Of a stretch of DNA of 64,000 nucleotides, positions 33,780 to 42,541 are shown in pieces. Made by a program: the position numbers and the translations under genes. Source of the DNA: Microbacterium ureisolvens (GTDB lineage Bacteria; Actinomycetota; Actinomycetes; Actinomycetales; Microbacteriaceae); NCBI RefSeq assembly GCF_019511645.1, contig NZ_JAEUAX010000002.1:248001-312000 (forward strand), read 5' to 3'. Under the pieces are notes generated by a model. It worked only from the letters and a program-made list of their open reading frames with translations. It searched no databases and was not told the origin of the DNA. Each line of letters opens with the position of its first letter. Position 1 is the stretch's first letter.

Positions 33780-34193
33780 TCAGGCGGACGGATGCCCGAC
33801 TACGCCCTTGCGCAGGAGCGCATTCCCGTAGATGCGGGTCTCCCCTGTGCGCACGACCAGATACGCGCCCTTCGCGAGCGCGTAGTACTCGAACCGATCG
33901 ACGTAACGCGGATCCGCGACGCCGGCCGCGGCGGCGAGCTCGCGCTGCACGTCGAGCACCTCGCCGCCGGCGGACGCCATGAGGTCGAGCGCCGGCGCGT
34001 CGTCGAGCGGCACGACGCTGCGAACCGCCGCCAGCACGGCCGGCGTCGTCGTGCCGGGCAGGTCGACGACACGCGCACCGACGGCCCACGCCGGGAAATG
34101 CGCGTCGGCGATCACCACCGCGTCTGAGTGCCCCATCCGGTCGAGGTGGAGCAGCAGCTCCCCCGTCAGCAGCGGGTTGATGCCCTCGAGCAT
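33780..34193 (-). CDS. fucU: L-fucose mutarotase (RbsD/FucU family)
   Basis: A 137-residue RbsD/FucU protein interconverting alpha- and beta-L-fucose. MLEGINPLLTGELLLHLDRMGHSDAVVIADAHFPA contains the catalytic histidine and the ADAHFP motif, and the C-terminal FEYYALAKGAYLVVRTGETRIYGNALLRKGVV is diagnostic. The ATG at 34193 follows a GAGG-like box, 13 nt after the dehydrogenase gene. It is the third gene of a leftward fuconate dehydratase-dehydrogenase-mutarotase operon, which identifies fucose as the substrate. Confidence 0.93.
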   Translation of the reverse strand: MLEGINPLLTGELLLHLDRMGHSDAVVIADAHFPAWAVGARVVDLPGTTTPAVLAAVRSVVPLDDAPALDLMASAGGEVLDVQRELAAAAGVADPRYVDRFEYYALAKGAYLVVRTGETRIYGNALLRKGVVGHPSA

Positions 34194-34206
34194 GAGGATC
34201 CCTTCG

Positions 34207-35184
34207 TCAGCGGATGAGGCCTGCGGCGGCCAGATCGTCCCACAGCGCGGCGGGGATGTCGATCGCCATGAGCTCGGCGTTCCGGCGCATCTGCTCGGGG
34301 CGGCTGCCGCCGACGACGACCGACCGCACGGCTGTGTCACGGAGCGGGAACTGCACGGCCGCGGCGGGCAGCGGCACCTCGTGTGCGCGACACACGGCGA
34401 GGACCGACTGCAGGCGCTCCCACAGCGGTTCCGGCATCCGTCCGTACTCGTACCGGTCGTCACGGGACGGCTCGTCCTTCGCGAGCAGACCGGAATTGAA
34501 GACGGACGCCGCCACCACGCCGGTTCCGCGCTCGTGGCACGCCGGCAGCACCGCCTCGGCGGCCGGCTGCTCGAGCAGCGTGTAGCGTCCGGCGATCATG
34601 ATGAGGTCGAGATCGGCGCTCTCCACGGCCGCGGCGAGCGCCTCGCTCACCATCGAGCCGATGCCGATCGCGTCGACGGCACCCTCGGCCCGCAGCTGCT
34701 CGAGCGCGGGGAATGCCTCGCCGAGCGCCAGGTCGAGGTCGTGCCGCTCGGGGTCGTGCAGGTAGAGGATGTCGACGCGGTCGAGTCCGAGGCGCTCGAG
34801 GGACTCCTCGAGGCTCGCGCGCACGCCCTCCTCGGAGAAGTCCCACTCGCGGCGCAGCGTCGTCGGCACGTGGAAGTCGGCGGCGAGATCGAGGCCGCCG
34901 TCGTCGTCGGGGTTGGGGCGCAGCAGCCGCCCCGCCTTCGTCGAGATCACGAACTCGTCGCGCGGCTTGGTCTGCAGGAACGCGCCGAGACGCCGCTCCG
35001 ACAGCCCGAGGCCATAGTGCGGGGCGGTGTCGTAATAGCGGATGCCGCTCTCCCAGGCTGCGTCGAGGATCGCCCACGCCTGGTCGTCGCTGAGCGCGCG
35101 GAACAGATTGCCGACGTTCGCCGCGCCGTACCCGAGGCGTGTGAGGGCGGGTTTTTTGAGGACGACGCGGTCAGGCGGCAGCAT
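34207..35184 (-). CDS. L-fucose dehydrogenase-type aldo-keto reductase
   Basis: A 325-residue aldo-keto reductase with [43 protein letters not shown] (catalytic Asp, Tyr), [12 protein letters not shown], and an [11 protein letters not shown] segment. The [10 protein letters not shown] and [11 protein letters not shown] blocks match the D-threo-aldose/L-fucose dehydrogenase subgroup. It would oxidise beta-L-fucose to L-fuconolactone. Its start overlaps the fuconate dehydratase end by 14 nt, and fucU follows, so the pathway step is well supported by context. Confidence 0.9.
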   Translation of the reverse strand: MLPPDRVVLKKPALTRLGYGAANVGNLFRALSDDQAWAILDAAWESGIRYYDTAPHYGLGLSERRLGAFLQTKPRDEFVISTKAGRLLRPNPDDDGGLDLAADFHVPTTLRREWDFSEEGVRASLEESLERLGLDRVDILYLHDPERHDLDLALGEAFPALEQLRAEGAVDAIGIGSMVSEALAAAVESADLDLIMIAGRYTLLEQPAAEAVLPACHERGTGVVAASVFNSGLLAKDEPSRDDRYEYGRMPEPLWERLQSVLAVCRAHEVPLPAAAVQFPLRDTAVRSVVVGGSRPEQMRRNAELMAIDIPAALWDDLAAAGLIR

Positions 35185-36466
35185 CCGTCGTCCCGAACTC
35201 GTACGCGACGCGGCTGGCCGCCTTCATCTCCATGCCGGTGCCGGGTGCGGTCGGCGCCACGTACACGCCGCCGCGCACCTCGGTCGGCACGACGAAGTGC
35301 TCGTGCAGGTGGTCGACGTATTCGATCATGCGGCCCTCGCGTGTGCCGGTGACCGCCACGAAGTCGAACATCGAGAGGTGCTGCACGGCTTCGCAGAGAC
35401 CGACGCCGCCGGCGTGCGGGCACACCGGCACGCCGAACTTGGCCGCCAGCAGCAGGTTCGCGATGTTCTCATTGACCCCGCCCACACGCGCGGCGTCGAT
35501 CTGCATGACGGAGATCGCGCCGGCCTGCAGCAGCTGCTTGAAGATGACGCGGTTCTGCGCGTGCTCGCCCGTGGCGACCCGCACCGGCGCGATCCCGCGG
35601 GCGATCTCGGCGTGGCCGAGCACGTCGTCGGGACTCGTCGGCTCCTCGATCCACGCGGGGTCGAACTCGGCGAGGGCATTCACCCAGTCGATCGCCTCCG
35701 AGACCTCCCATCGCTGGTTGGCGTCGATCGCGATCGGGAAGCCCTCGCCGCACACCTCACGGGCGATGCGGAGACGCCGGATGTCGTCGTCGAGGTCTGC
35801 GCCCACCTTGAGCTTGATCTGGCCGAAGCCGTCGGCGATCGCCTCGCGGCACAGGCGTGCGAGCTTCTCGTCGGAGTACCCGAGCCAGCCGGGGCTCGTG
35901 GTGTAGGCGGGGTAGCCGGTGGCAAGGAGTTCGCGTTCGCGCTCGGCGCGGCGGGGCTCGGCGGCGCGGAGGATCTCCAGCGCGTCTTCGGGGGTGAGGG
36001 CGTTCGTGAGGTAGCGGAAGTCCACGAGTGCCACCAGCTCCTCGGGGCTCATGCGCGACAGCAGCTGCCACAGCGGAAGCCCCGCCCGCTTGGCCTTGAT
36101 GTCCCACAGGGCGTTGACGACCGCGCCGATCGCCATGTGCATGACGCCCTTCTCGGGCCCGAGCCAGCGCAGCTGCGAGTCGCCGATGAGCTCGCGATTG
36201 GTCGCGCCCATGTCGTCGAGGAGCGGCTCGAGCTCGCGGCCGACCAGGTGGGCGGCGAGGGCGTCCAGGGCCGCGACCTGGACATCGTTGCCGCGCCCGA
36301 TCGTGAACACGAAGGCGTGTCCCGAGATGCCGTCGCCGGCGTCCGTCACGATGCGCAGGTACGCGGCGGAGTAGTCGGGGTCGGGGTTCATCGCGTCGGA
36401 GCCGTCCAGGCTCAGCGACGTGGGGAATCGGATGTCTGTCGTCTCGAAGGCGACGATGCGGCTCAC
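35171..36466 (-). CDS. L-fuconate dehydratase (enolase superfamily)
   Basis: A 431-residue enolase-superfamily enzyme that removes water from L-fuconate to give 2-keto-3-deoxy-L-fuconate. [15 protein letters not shown] is the KxK catalytic base, [11 protein letters not shown] and [10 protein letters not shown] supply metal ligands, and [11 protein letters not shown] the late histidine. Length and the [21 protein letters not shown] start match FucD rather than generic mandelate racemases. The GTG at 36466 has a GGAG box. It faces the FAH/SDR operon across a gap carrying the operator at 36517. Confidence 0.94.
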   Translation of the reverse strand: MSRIVAFETTDIRFPTSLSLDGSDAMNPDPDYSAAYLRIVTDAGDGISGHAFVFTIGRGNDVQVAALDALAAHLVGRELEPLLDDMGATNRELIGDSQLRWLGPEKGVMHMAIGAVVNALWDIKAKRAGLPLWQLLSRMSPEELVALVDFRYLTNALTPEDALEILRAAEPRRAERERELLATGYPAYTTSPGWLGYSDEKLARLCREAIADGFGQIKLKVGADLDDDIRRLRIAREVCGEGFPIAIDANQRWEVSEAIDWVNALAEFDPAWIEEPTSPDDVLGHAEIARGIAPVRVATGEHAQNRVIFKQLLQAGAISVMQIDAARVGGVNENIANLLLAAKFGVPVCPHAGGVGLCEAVQHLSMFDFVAVTGTREGRMIEYVDHLHEHFVVPTEVRGGVYVAPTAPGTGMEMKAASRVAYEFGTTDAAA

Positions 36467-36516
36467 GGGTTCTCCAGCGGTTCGCGGTTCGGGGAGTCGA
36501 ACCGCTCGCAGTGTAA

Positions 36517-36534
36517 ACATCCGATGTCTATACT
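36517..36534. promoter_or_regulatory. FadR/GntR-type operator and promoter of the fucose catabolic genes
   Basis: The near-palindrome ACATCCGATGT (36517-36527) is followed by TCTATACT, in which TATACT (36529-36534) is a good rightward -10 box for the FAH-SDR operon. Almost the same string, ACATCGGATGTCTAT, stands before the regulator at 39248. The gap also serves the leftward dehydratase operon. Confidence 0.65.
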
Positions 36535-36599
36535 GTCAATCACGCCCGCGGACCGCGACGGCATCGACGCCGGCCCGCATCGAGAAATCCAGGAGAGCC

Positions 36600-37460
36600 A
36601 TGAAGTTCGCGCGCCTCGGCGAGTCCGGCAGTGAGATCCCCGTCGTCATCGACGCATACCGATATCTCGATCTGCGCCCGCTCACATCCGATGTCGACGG
36701 AGGATTCCTTGCCGACGACCCGGTCGGCCGAGCGACAGCCGCCATCGCCGGAGGGCTCCTGCCCGAGCTCGAGGGCGCGTCAGACCTGCGCATCGGCGCC
36801 CCGATCGCCCGGCCGAGCGCCGTGATCTGCATCGGCCAGAACTACGCCGCGCACGCGCGGGAGTCCGGCGCGGAGCCGCCGACCGTGCCGATCCTGTTCC
36901 TCAAGACCCCGAACACCGTCGTCGGGCCGAACGACACCGTGACGATCCCCCGTGGCAGCGAGAAGACGGACTGGGAGGTCGAGCTCGGCGTCGTGATCGG
37001 CCGCCGTACCGCGTACCTCGACAGCCCCGATGAGGCCGACGCGCACATCGCGGGCTACGTCGTCGCGAACGACGTGTCGGAGCGCACTTTCCAGATGGAG
37101 GTGTCGGGCGGGCAGTGGTCGAAGGGCAAGATCGCCCACGGCTTCAACCCGACCGGTCCGTGGCTAGTCACGGCCGACGAGGTCGACGCCCGGAACCTCG
37201 GCCTCAGGAGCTTCGTCAACGGCGAACCCCGTCAGGACTCGAACACGAGCGACATGATCTTCGACGTGCGCACCATCGTGCACCACCTCTCGCAGTTCGT
37301 CACCCTCGAGCCCGGCGACCTCATCCTCACCGGCACGCCGCAGGGCGTGGCGTTCGGCGGGAAGTTCCCGTATCTGAAGCCGGGCGATGTGGTCGACATC
37401 GAGATCGACGGACTCGGCGCGCAGCGCCAGGAGTTCGTGGGGTGGGAGGCGGCCCGATGA
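36600..37460 (+). CDS. FAH-family hydrolase, 2,4-diketo-3-deoxy-L-fuconate hydrolase
   Basis: A 286-residue fumarylacetoacetase-fold protein. The metal triad is visible as WEVELGVVIGR (two glutamates) and NDVSERTFQ (aspartate), and VICIGQNYAAHARESG plus LILTGTPQGVAFG are family signatures. In the known non-phosphorylating fucose pathway this class splits 2,4-diketo-3-deoxy-L-fuconate into pyruvate and L-lactate. ATG 36600 has an AGGAG box. It overlaps the SDR gene that makes its substrate, which supports the specific assignment. Confidence 0.9.
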   Translation: MKFARLGESGSEIPVVIDAYRYLDLRPLTSDVDGGFLADDPVGRATAAIAGGLLPELEGASDLRIGAPIARPSAVICIGQNYAAHARESGAEPPTVPILFLKTPNTVVGPNDTVTIPRGSEKTDWEVELGVVIGRRTAYLDSPDEADAHIAGYVVANDVSERTFQMEVSGGQWSKGKIAHGFNPTGPWLVTADEVDARNLGLRSFVNGEPRQDSNTSDMIFDVRTIVHHLSQFVTLEPGDLILTGTPQGVAFGGKFPYLKPGDVVDIEIDGLGAQRQEFVGWEAAR

Positions 37461-38218
37461 GCGGCCGGCAGCTGGACGGCCTCGTCGCCGTCGTCACGGG
37501 CGGGGCGTCGGGCATCGGCGCCGCCGTCGCGATCGCGCTGGCCGAAGAGGGGGCCGAGGTCGCGGTGCTCGACCTCGATCCTTCGGGCGCCGACCCCCGG
37601 TTCGCGGCGTTCGCCGCGGACGTGTCGGACCGCACCGCCGTCGACCGGGCGATCGCCGCGGTCGGCGAGCGGTTCGGGCGCATCGACATCCTCGTGAACA
37701 ACGCCGGCATCGGCGCTCAGGGCGACATCGCCGCGAACGACGACGACGAGTGGGCGCGCGTGTTCTCGATCAACGTCACGGGCATCGCGCGCGTCACGGC
37801 GGCGGCGCTGCCATGGCTGCGGCGCTCCCCCGCCGCGGCGATCTGCAACACCTCGTCGATCGCGGCCACGGCGGGTCTGCCGCAGCGCGCGCTGTACAGC
37901 GCCTCGAAGGGCGCGGTGCTCTCACTCACCCGGGCGATGGCCGCCGATCACCTCCGCGAGGGGATCCGCGTCAACGCCGTGAACCCCGGCACCGCCGATA
38001 CCCCGTGGATCGGCCGCCTGCTCGCCAGCGCCCCCGACCCCGTCGCCGAGCGCGCGGCGCTCGAGGCGCGACAGCCCCACGGACGCCTGGTGTCGGCCGC
38101 CGAGGTCGCCGGGGCGGTGCTGTACCTCGTGAGTCCGTCGTCGGGCTCCACGACCGGCACCTACATCGAGGTGGACGGCGGGATGTCGCCGCTCCGCCTC
38201 CGCCCGGCCGGGTCCTGA
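37457..38218 (+). CDS. 2-keto-3-deoxy-L-fuconate dehydrogenase (SDR)
   Basis: A 253-residue short-chain dehydrogenase with VTGGASGIGAAVAIALAEEGAEV (NAD loop), VNNAGIGAQGDIA, and the catalytic NTSSIAATAGLPQRALYSASKGAVLS. Its start overlaps the FAH hydrolase stop (ATGA). In the known pathway it oxidises C4 of 2-keto-3-deoxy-L-fuconate. The assignment rests on this pairing; the sequence alone would allow any SDR. Confidence 0.88.
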   Translation: MSGRQLDGLVAVVTGGASGIGAAVAIALAEEGAEVAVLDLDPSGADPRFAAFAADVSDRTAVDRAIAAVGERFGRIDILVNNAGIGAQGDIAANDDDEWARVFSINVTGIARVTAAALPWLRRSPAAAICNTSSIAATAGLPQRALYSASKGAVLSLTRAMAADHLREGIRVNAVNPGTADTPWIGRLLASAPDPVAERAALEARQPHGRLVSAAEVAGAVLYLVSPSSGSTTGTYIEVDGGMSPLRLRPAGS

Positions 38219-38229
38219 CACTCCCCGGC

Positions 38230-38298
38230 GTTTGGGGCGCACCGCGCCCGTTCGGGGCGTGCGCCGCGCGCCCCGAACGTTCACCAGGCGCCCCAAAC
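38230..38298. terminator. Nested inverted repeat between convergent genes
   Basis: An outer 11-bp stem (38230-38240 with 38288-38298) encloses an inner 11-bp stem (38249-38259 with 38269-38279) with a 9-nt loop. The arms are related: TTTGGGGCGC outside, TTCGGGGCG inside. It lies between the ends of two convergent genes and would act as a two-way terminator. Confidence 0.7.
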
Positions 38299-38348
38299 CC
38301 GGGAAGGTGGCACGGAAGGGCTGCGCGCGTGGCGCGAACGGATGCCGG

Positions 38349-39197
38349 TCAGCGCAGGCCGTAGACGCGCTCGGCGTTCTCGGCGAGCACCGCCTTCTGG
38401 CGGTGCTCGCCGACGCGGTCGGCCAGCCACGACGACACCGTGTCGAGCCAGCGCCCGTACGGACCCGACACCGGCCAGTCGCTGCCGAACAGCAGGCGAT
38501 CGGGGCCGAAGGCGTCGAGTGCCACGTCGAGGAACGGCCGCACCTGGGCGTCGGTCCACTCACCCGCCGACTCGGCCGGCAGGCCCGAGAGCTTGCACAC
38601 GACGTTCGGGCGCTGCGCGAGGTCGCGCAGCGACTCCGACCACGGCGTGCCGTCGGCCGGGTCGGCGTCGTCCGACGAGCCGACCTCCGGCTTGCCGAGG
38701 TGGTCCAGCACGATGGCGAGGCCGGGCAGCGCGTCCGCGAGCGCCACCACGTCGGGCAGCTGCTCCCACCGCACGCACGCGTCGAACGTGAGCCCGGCGG
38801 CGGCCACCGCTTCCGCCGAGCGCAGGAACCCCGGCCGCAGGCAGAAGCCCTCAGGTTCGGACTGCAGGAGCCTGCGCACTCCGACGACGAGCGGCCGCTC
38901 CGCATAGGCGGAGAGATGCTCGTCGGTGGCGGCGGGATCTTCCAGCGGCGCGCGCGCCACGATCCCGCGCACCGGCACACGGGACGCCAGCGACACCACC
39001 CAGTCGACCTCCGCGATCGCCTCGTGCGGCGCGGACTCGGCCTGCACGAACACGAAGCCGCAGTCCGCGTCGGGGGCGTCCTGCAAGGCGACGTCGAGCT
39101 CATCCGGACCGAAAGATCGGAGCAGAGCTCCGTCCAGCCACGCGTAGGTGAGGACCGCGGGGTCCCAGAGATGGAGGTGTCCGTCCACGACTCGCAT
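38349..39197 (-). CDS. Amidohydrolase, probable L-fuconolactonase
   Basis: A 282-residue TIM-barrel hydrolase of the COG3618/amidohydrolase-2 group: VVDGHLHLWDP (metal-binding HxH), LDHLGKP, VVCKLSGL and LLFGSDWPVSG (late catalytic Asp). Members open sugar 1,4- or 1,5-lactones such as L-rhamnono- and L-fuconolactone. Divergent from the FadR regulator with the fucose operator in between, it supplies the lactone-opening step missing elsewhere in the locus. Confidence 0.88.
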   Translation of the reverse strand: MRVVDGHLHLWDPAVLTYAWLDGALLRSFGPDELDVALQDAPDADCGFVFVQAESAPHEAIAEVDWVVSLASRVPVRGIVARAPLEDPAATDEHLSAYAERPLVVGVRRLLQSEPEGFCLRPGFLRSAEAVAAAGLTFDACVRWEQLPDVVALADALPGLAIVLDHLGKPEVGSSDDADPADGTPWSESLRDLAQRPNVVCKLSGLPAESAGEWTDAQVRPFLDVALDAFGPDRLLFGSDWPVSGPYGRWLDTVSSWLADRVGEHRQKAVLAENAERVYGLR

Positions 39198-39247
39198 GTC
39201 ACCATCATGCCGCCGACGCGCGGGGGTGGCAGCATCCGAGATCCCTG

Positions 39248-39265
39248 ACATCGGATGTCTATGAT
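39248..39265. promoter_or_regulatory. Operator and leaderless promoter of the fucose regulator
   Basis: ACATCGGATGT (39248-39258) matches the operator at 36517 in 10 of 11 positions, and the following TCTAT is identical. TATGAT (39260-39265) is the -10 box 6 nt before the GTG of the regulator, so bound regulator would block its own promoter as well as the divergent lactonase gene. Confidence 0.65.
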
Positions 39266-39271
39266 GGGCGC

Positions 39272-39949
39272 GTGGCCGTCACCGACGAAGCGATCGAGAA
39301 GATCAAGGACATGATCGTCCGCGGCGAGCTGACCCCCGGGTCGCGTCTGCCTCCCGAGAAGGACCTCGCCGAACGCCTCGGGCTCTCGCGCAACTCGATG
39401 CGCGAAGCCGTCAAGGCGCTCGAGGTCATCCGTGTGCTGGACGTGCGGCGCGGCGACGGCACATACGTGACGAGCCTCGAGCCCAAGCTGCTGCTCGAGG
39501 CGGTCTCATTCGTCGTCGACCTGCACGACGACGACTCGCTGCTCGAGATCTTCGCCGTGCGACGCGTCCTCGAGTCCCACGCGACGGGGCTGGCGGCCCA
39601 GCGCGCGGACGACGACGACGTGGCGCGATTGGATGCCGAGATCTCGGGCGTCGCGACCGACACCGACATCGAGTCGCTCGTCGAGCACGACGTGCGGTTC
39701 CACGGCGCGATCGCGCGTCTCGCGGGCAACGACTACCTCGCGAGCCTGCTCGAGAGCCTCACCAGCCAGACCGTGCGGGCCCGCGTATGGCGCGGTCTCA
39801 CTCAGGCGGGCGCCGTCGAGCGCACGCTCGACGAGCACCGGGCGATCCTCGACGCGATCGCCGACCACGACATCGAACTCGCGACCGCGATCGCCCAGGT
39901 CCACATCTCGGGCATCGAGCGCTGGCTGCGTCAGGCCCGCGACGCGTGA
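39272..39949 (+). CDS. FadR-subfamily GntR regulator of the fucose locus
   Basis: A 225-residue GntR protein. The winged helix is DEAIEKIKDMIVRGELTPGSRLPPEKDLAERLGLSRNSMREAVKALE; the FCD domain follows, with metal-ligand candidates in the SLVEHDVRFHGAIARLAGN and LDEHRAILDAI segments. It starts at a GTG with no leader. Two copies of its presumed operator (39248 and 36517) tie it to the lactonase, dehydratase and FAH-SDR operons. The effector is likely a pathway sugar acid (inference). Confidence 0.92.
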   Translation: MAVTDEAIEKIKDMIVRGELTPGSRLPPEKDLAERLGLSRNSMREAVKALEVIRVLDVRRGDGTYVTSLEPKLLLEAVSFVVDLHDDDSLLEIFAVRRVLESHATGLAAQRADDDDVARLDAEISGVATDTDIESLVEHDVRFHGAIARLAGNDYLASLLESLTSQTVRARVWRGLTQAGAVERTLDEHRAILDAIADHDIELATAIAQVHISGIERWLRQARDA

Positions 39950-39998
39950 GCCCGGGTGACGGGGCGGGAGCCGGGGCCCCGCCACCCGAGCCCTGGCG

Positions 39999-42461
39999 TC
40001 AGCCCGTGACGTAGGAGAGCGCGTCGACGCGCAGCACGTCGCCACCCGCCTTGACGAGCCGGAGCGTGTGATCCCCCTTCCCGAGGCCGCTCTTCGCGAA
40101 CCACTCTCGCTGCGTCAGGCGCGCATCGTCGTGCACGTCGACCGTGTCGACCAGAGTGCCGTCGAGGTACACCTCGACCGCACCCTGATCCGGGGCGATC
40201 GGCCCGGTCACCGTGACCGCCGTTCCGCGGAAGGCGAGCTCGACCGCGGCGCCGTCGTCCGCGGTCCAGTGCACGTCGTCGCGCAGATCGCCCCGGAAGC
40301 GGAACTGCAGCGTCGTGTCGCCGTCGGGCAGCGTCGACAGGTACGCCGCGCTCAGGGTGACGGCATCCCCGTCGACGGAGTAGTCCGTCCCCTTCTTCAA
40401 GGCGGCGCCGTCGCGGTACACGCCGACGAGCTCGCCCGGGTCCCGCAGGACGTGCACCGTCGGATCGGCGGCCGCAGCGCGGTCGAACACCACGCCGTCG
40501 ACGTCGACGAGGCTCGCCTGGACGACGTCGAGCCGGTCGAGGAGCATGAACTGACCCGACTTCTTGACGACGCGCAGCGTGTGACCGCCATCGGCGAGGT
40601 CGCGGACGCTGTAGACGACCTGCTGCACGCCACGCCCCTGGGCGGGATCGAGATGTGTGTCCACGGTCGCGACCAGCACGCCGTCGAGGTAGACCTCCGC
40701 CTCGCCCTGCGACTCGTGCGTCTCGGTCACCCAGTCGATGCCTGTGCCCGTGAACGTGTACTGGAACGCGGCGCCGTCCGCCTCCGCGTAGTGCACATCA
40801 TCCTGGTGGTCGCCCAGGCCGCGGCCGCTGCTGTAGCCCCAGTTGCCGCTGTAGGCGATGGCGGAGTCCGTGTCGTTGACCGCCACCACGTTCGACGACC
40901 CCGGTTCGGGCGCCGCGCCGCCCTGCGACGAGTCGAACACCGAGACCGAGAGGGGCTGCGCGGCGGCGAGGGTCTCCTTGCCGGCGTTGCGCGACCAGGC
41001 GCCGTCGTACGACAGTCGTGCGTCGTCGTCGTTCAGCGCGACCGCAGCACCCTTGGCGGGGGTGACCGTGAAGAGCCGCGTGCCGTGGACGGGCACGTCC
41101 TCGGCCGTGAACTCGCCGTCGAACGAGCCGATGTTCTTCTGCGCCCAGAGGTCGCGCACCTTGGCGGAGCCCTGCAGCCCGAGATCGGCGAACGACACCT
41201 TCATGTCGGCATCGGTGCGTCCGAGGTTGAACAGCGCGACCGTCGCCGAACCGTCGGGGTTCATCGAGTACCACGTCTGCTGCTTCGTCGTCATCGAGAC
41301 GGGGTGCGCGGGGCGACCCGCCTGGTTCACGGCGATCACCTCGGGGTTCGTCAGCAACGAGATGCCGTAGTCGTCGAGCTGCGTCATGTCGTTGCCGACG
41401 TACATCGGTGCGGCCGACACCGCCCACAGCGTCGCCGCGGTGCGCCGCTCGTCGCGCGTCAGCCCGTCCATGGCGCCGTTGCCGACGTTGAGCGAGTCGA
41501 AGTCGTTCCAGCCGCGGTCCGCGCCGGCGTAGCGCCACCAGTCCGCCGCGCGCGGGAACAGCCGCGCGATGTTCTCCCACGTGGTGAGCGCCTCCGTGCC
41601 GCAGTAGCACTCGACGTCCCATTCCACGCGCCAGCCCTGCGCGTGCTCGGCCCAGTAGTCGGCGTAGCGGATGTCGAGCGCCCATGAGAGCTCGAACCAG
41701 ATTCCGTGGGGCTTCAGCGCCTGCGACCACGCGGCCACATCGTCGCGCGCGTCGAGCGACAGATCGCCGATGCCCGAGCCGGGGGTGACGCTGTCGAACT
41801 TCAGGAAGTCGACGCCCCACTGTCCCAGCATGTCGGCGATCGAGTCGATGTAGGCCTGGGCGCACGGGTTCGAGAAGTCGATGCGGTAGCCGATGTCCCA
41901 GTAGTCGGCCTGCTGGATGGGCTGCTTCACGATGTCGCCCGTCGAGCAGTCCGGTGCACCGAAGATCGGCAGGTCGGCCTCGTACACCTGCGGCGAGATG
42001 CCCGGAATGAGGTAGAGCCCCGCCTTCTGGCCGTTGCCGTGGATGTGGTCGATGACGGCCTGCAGCCCGTCGGGGTAGAGCGTCGCGCTCGGCGTCGGCC
42101 GGCCGTACTCGTCGACGCCGTCGTTCCAGCCGGCGTCGATGTTGATGTACTCGTAGCCGGCGGGCTGCAGCTTCTCGTGCATCGCGTCGGACTGGGCGAT
42201 GATCTGGTCGGCGGTGATCCACTTCCCGTTGCCCGAGTACACCTGCATGCTGTAGCTGCTCCAGCCCATATAGGGGCGGGCGCCGAGTTGGTCATCATCC
42301 GCGGGCGCGGTGACGGCGGTCGCGGCAGACGCGACGGGGACGGATGCCTCCGCCTGCGGCGCCGCGTACGCCGACGTCGCGCCGAACCCGAGGGTCAGCG
42401 CGCCGGCGGCGAGAGCCGCGAGCCACCGTGGCCCGTGGGCGTGGCGGTTCTGGGTGTTCAT
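39999..42461 (-). CDS. Secreted GH27 alpha-galactosidase with C-terminal accessory modules
   Basis: An 820-residue exported enzyme. The signal peptide spans residues 1-33 (ending SAYAAP). The GH27 barrel begins LGARPYMGWSSYSMQ, with nucleophile D223 in FLKFDSV and acid/base D282 in WRVEWDVEC, followed by the beta-sandwich domain. After about residue 520 come a galactose-binding-like module (residues near DHQDDVHYAEADG), an X2/Ig-like module (KKGTDYSVDGDAVTLSAAYLSTLPDG) and a second galactose-binding-like module. ATG 42461 has an AGAGGAAA box. It is the second gene after GH36 in a leftward operon, releasing alpha-galactose outside the cell. Confidence 0.93.
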   Translation of the reverse strand: MNTQNRHAHGPRWLAALAAGALTLGFGATSAYAAPQAEASVPVASAATAVTAPADDDQLGARPYMGWSSYSMQVYSGNGKWITADQIIAQSDAMHEKLQPAGYEYINIDAGWNDGVDEYGRPTPSATLYPDGLQAVIDHIHGNGQKAGLYLIPGISPQVYEADLPIFGAPDCSTGDIVKQPIQQADYWDIGYRIDFSNPCAQAYIDSIADMLGQWGVDFLKFDSVTPGSGIGDLSLDARDDVAAWSQALKPHGIWFELSWALDIRYADYWAEHAQGWRVEWDVECYCGTEALTTWENIARLFPRAADWWRYAGADRGWNDFDSLNVGNGAMDGLTRDERRTAATLWAVSAAPMYVGNDMTQLDDYGISLLTNPEVIAVNQAGRPAHPVSMTTKQQTWYSMNPDGSATVALFNLGRTDADMKVSFADLGLQGSAKVRDLWAQKNIGSFDGEFTAEDVPVHGTRLFTVTPAKGAAVALNDDDARLSYDGAWSRNAGKETLAAAQPLSVSVFDSSQGGAAPEPGSSNVVAVNDTDSAIAYSGNWGYSSGRGLGDHQDDVHYAEADGAAFQYTFTGTGIDWVTETHESQGEAEVYLDGVLVATVDTHLDPAQGRGVQQVVYSVRDLADGGHTLRVVKKSGQFMLLDRLDVVQASLVDVDGVVFDRAAAADPTVHVLRDPGELVGVYRDGAALKKGTDYSVDGDAVTLSAAYLSTLPDGDTTLQFRFRGDLRDDVHWTADDGAAVELAFRGTAVTVTGPIAPDQGAVEVYLDGTLVDTVDVHDDARLTQREWFAKSGLGKGDHTLRLVKAGGDVLRVDALSYVTG

Positions 42462-42541
42462 GGTTTCCTCTCTGCGGTGGGTTCGTCGGTGAACCCCGCG
42501 CCCCATCGCGCGGTTCCCCAGAAGCTGTGTGCGTCAGCGGC

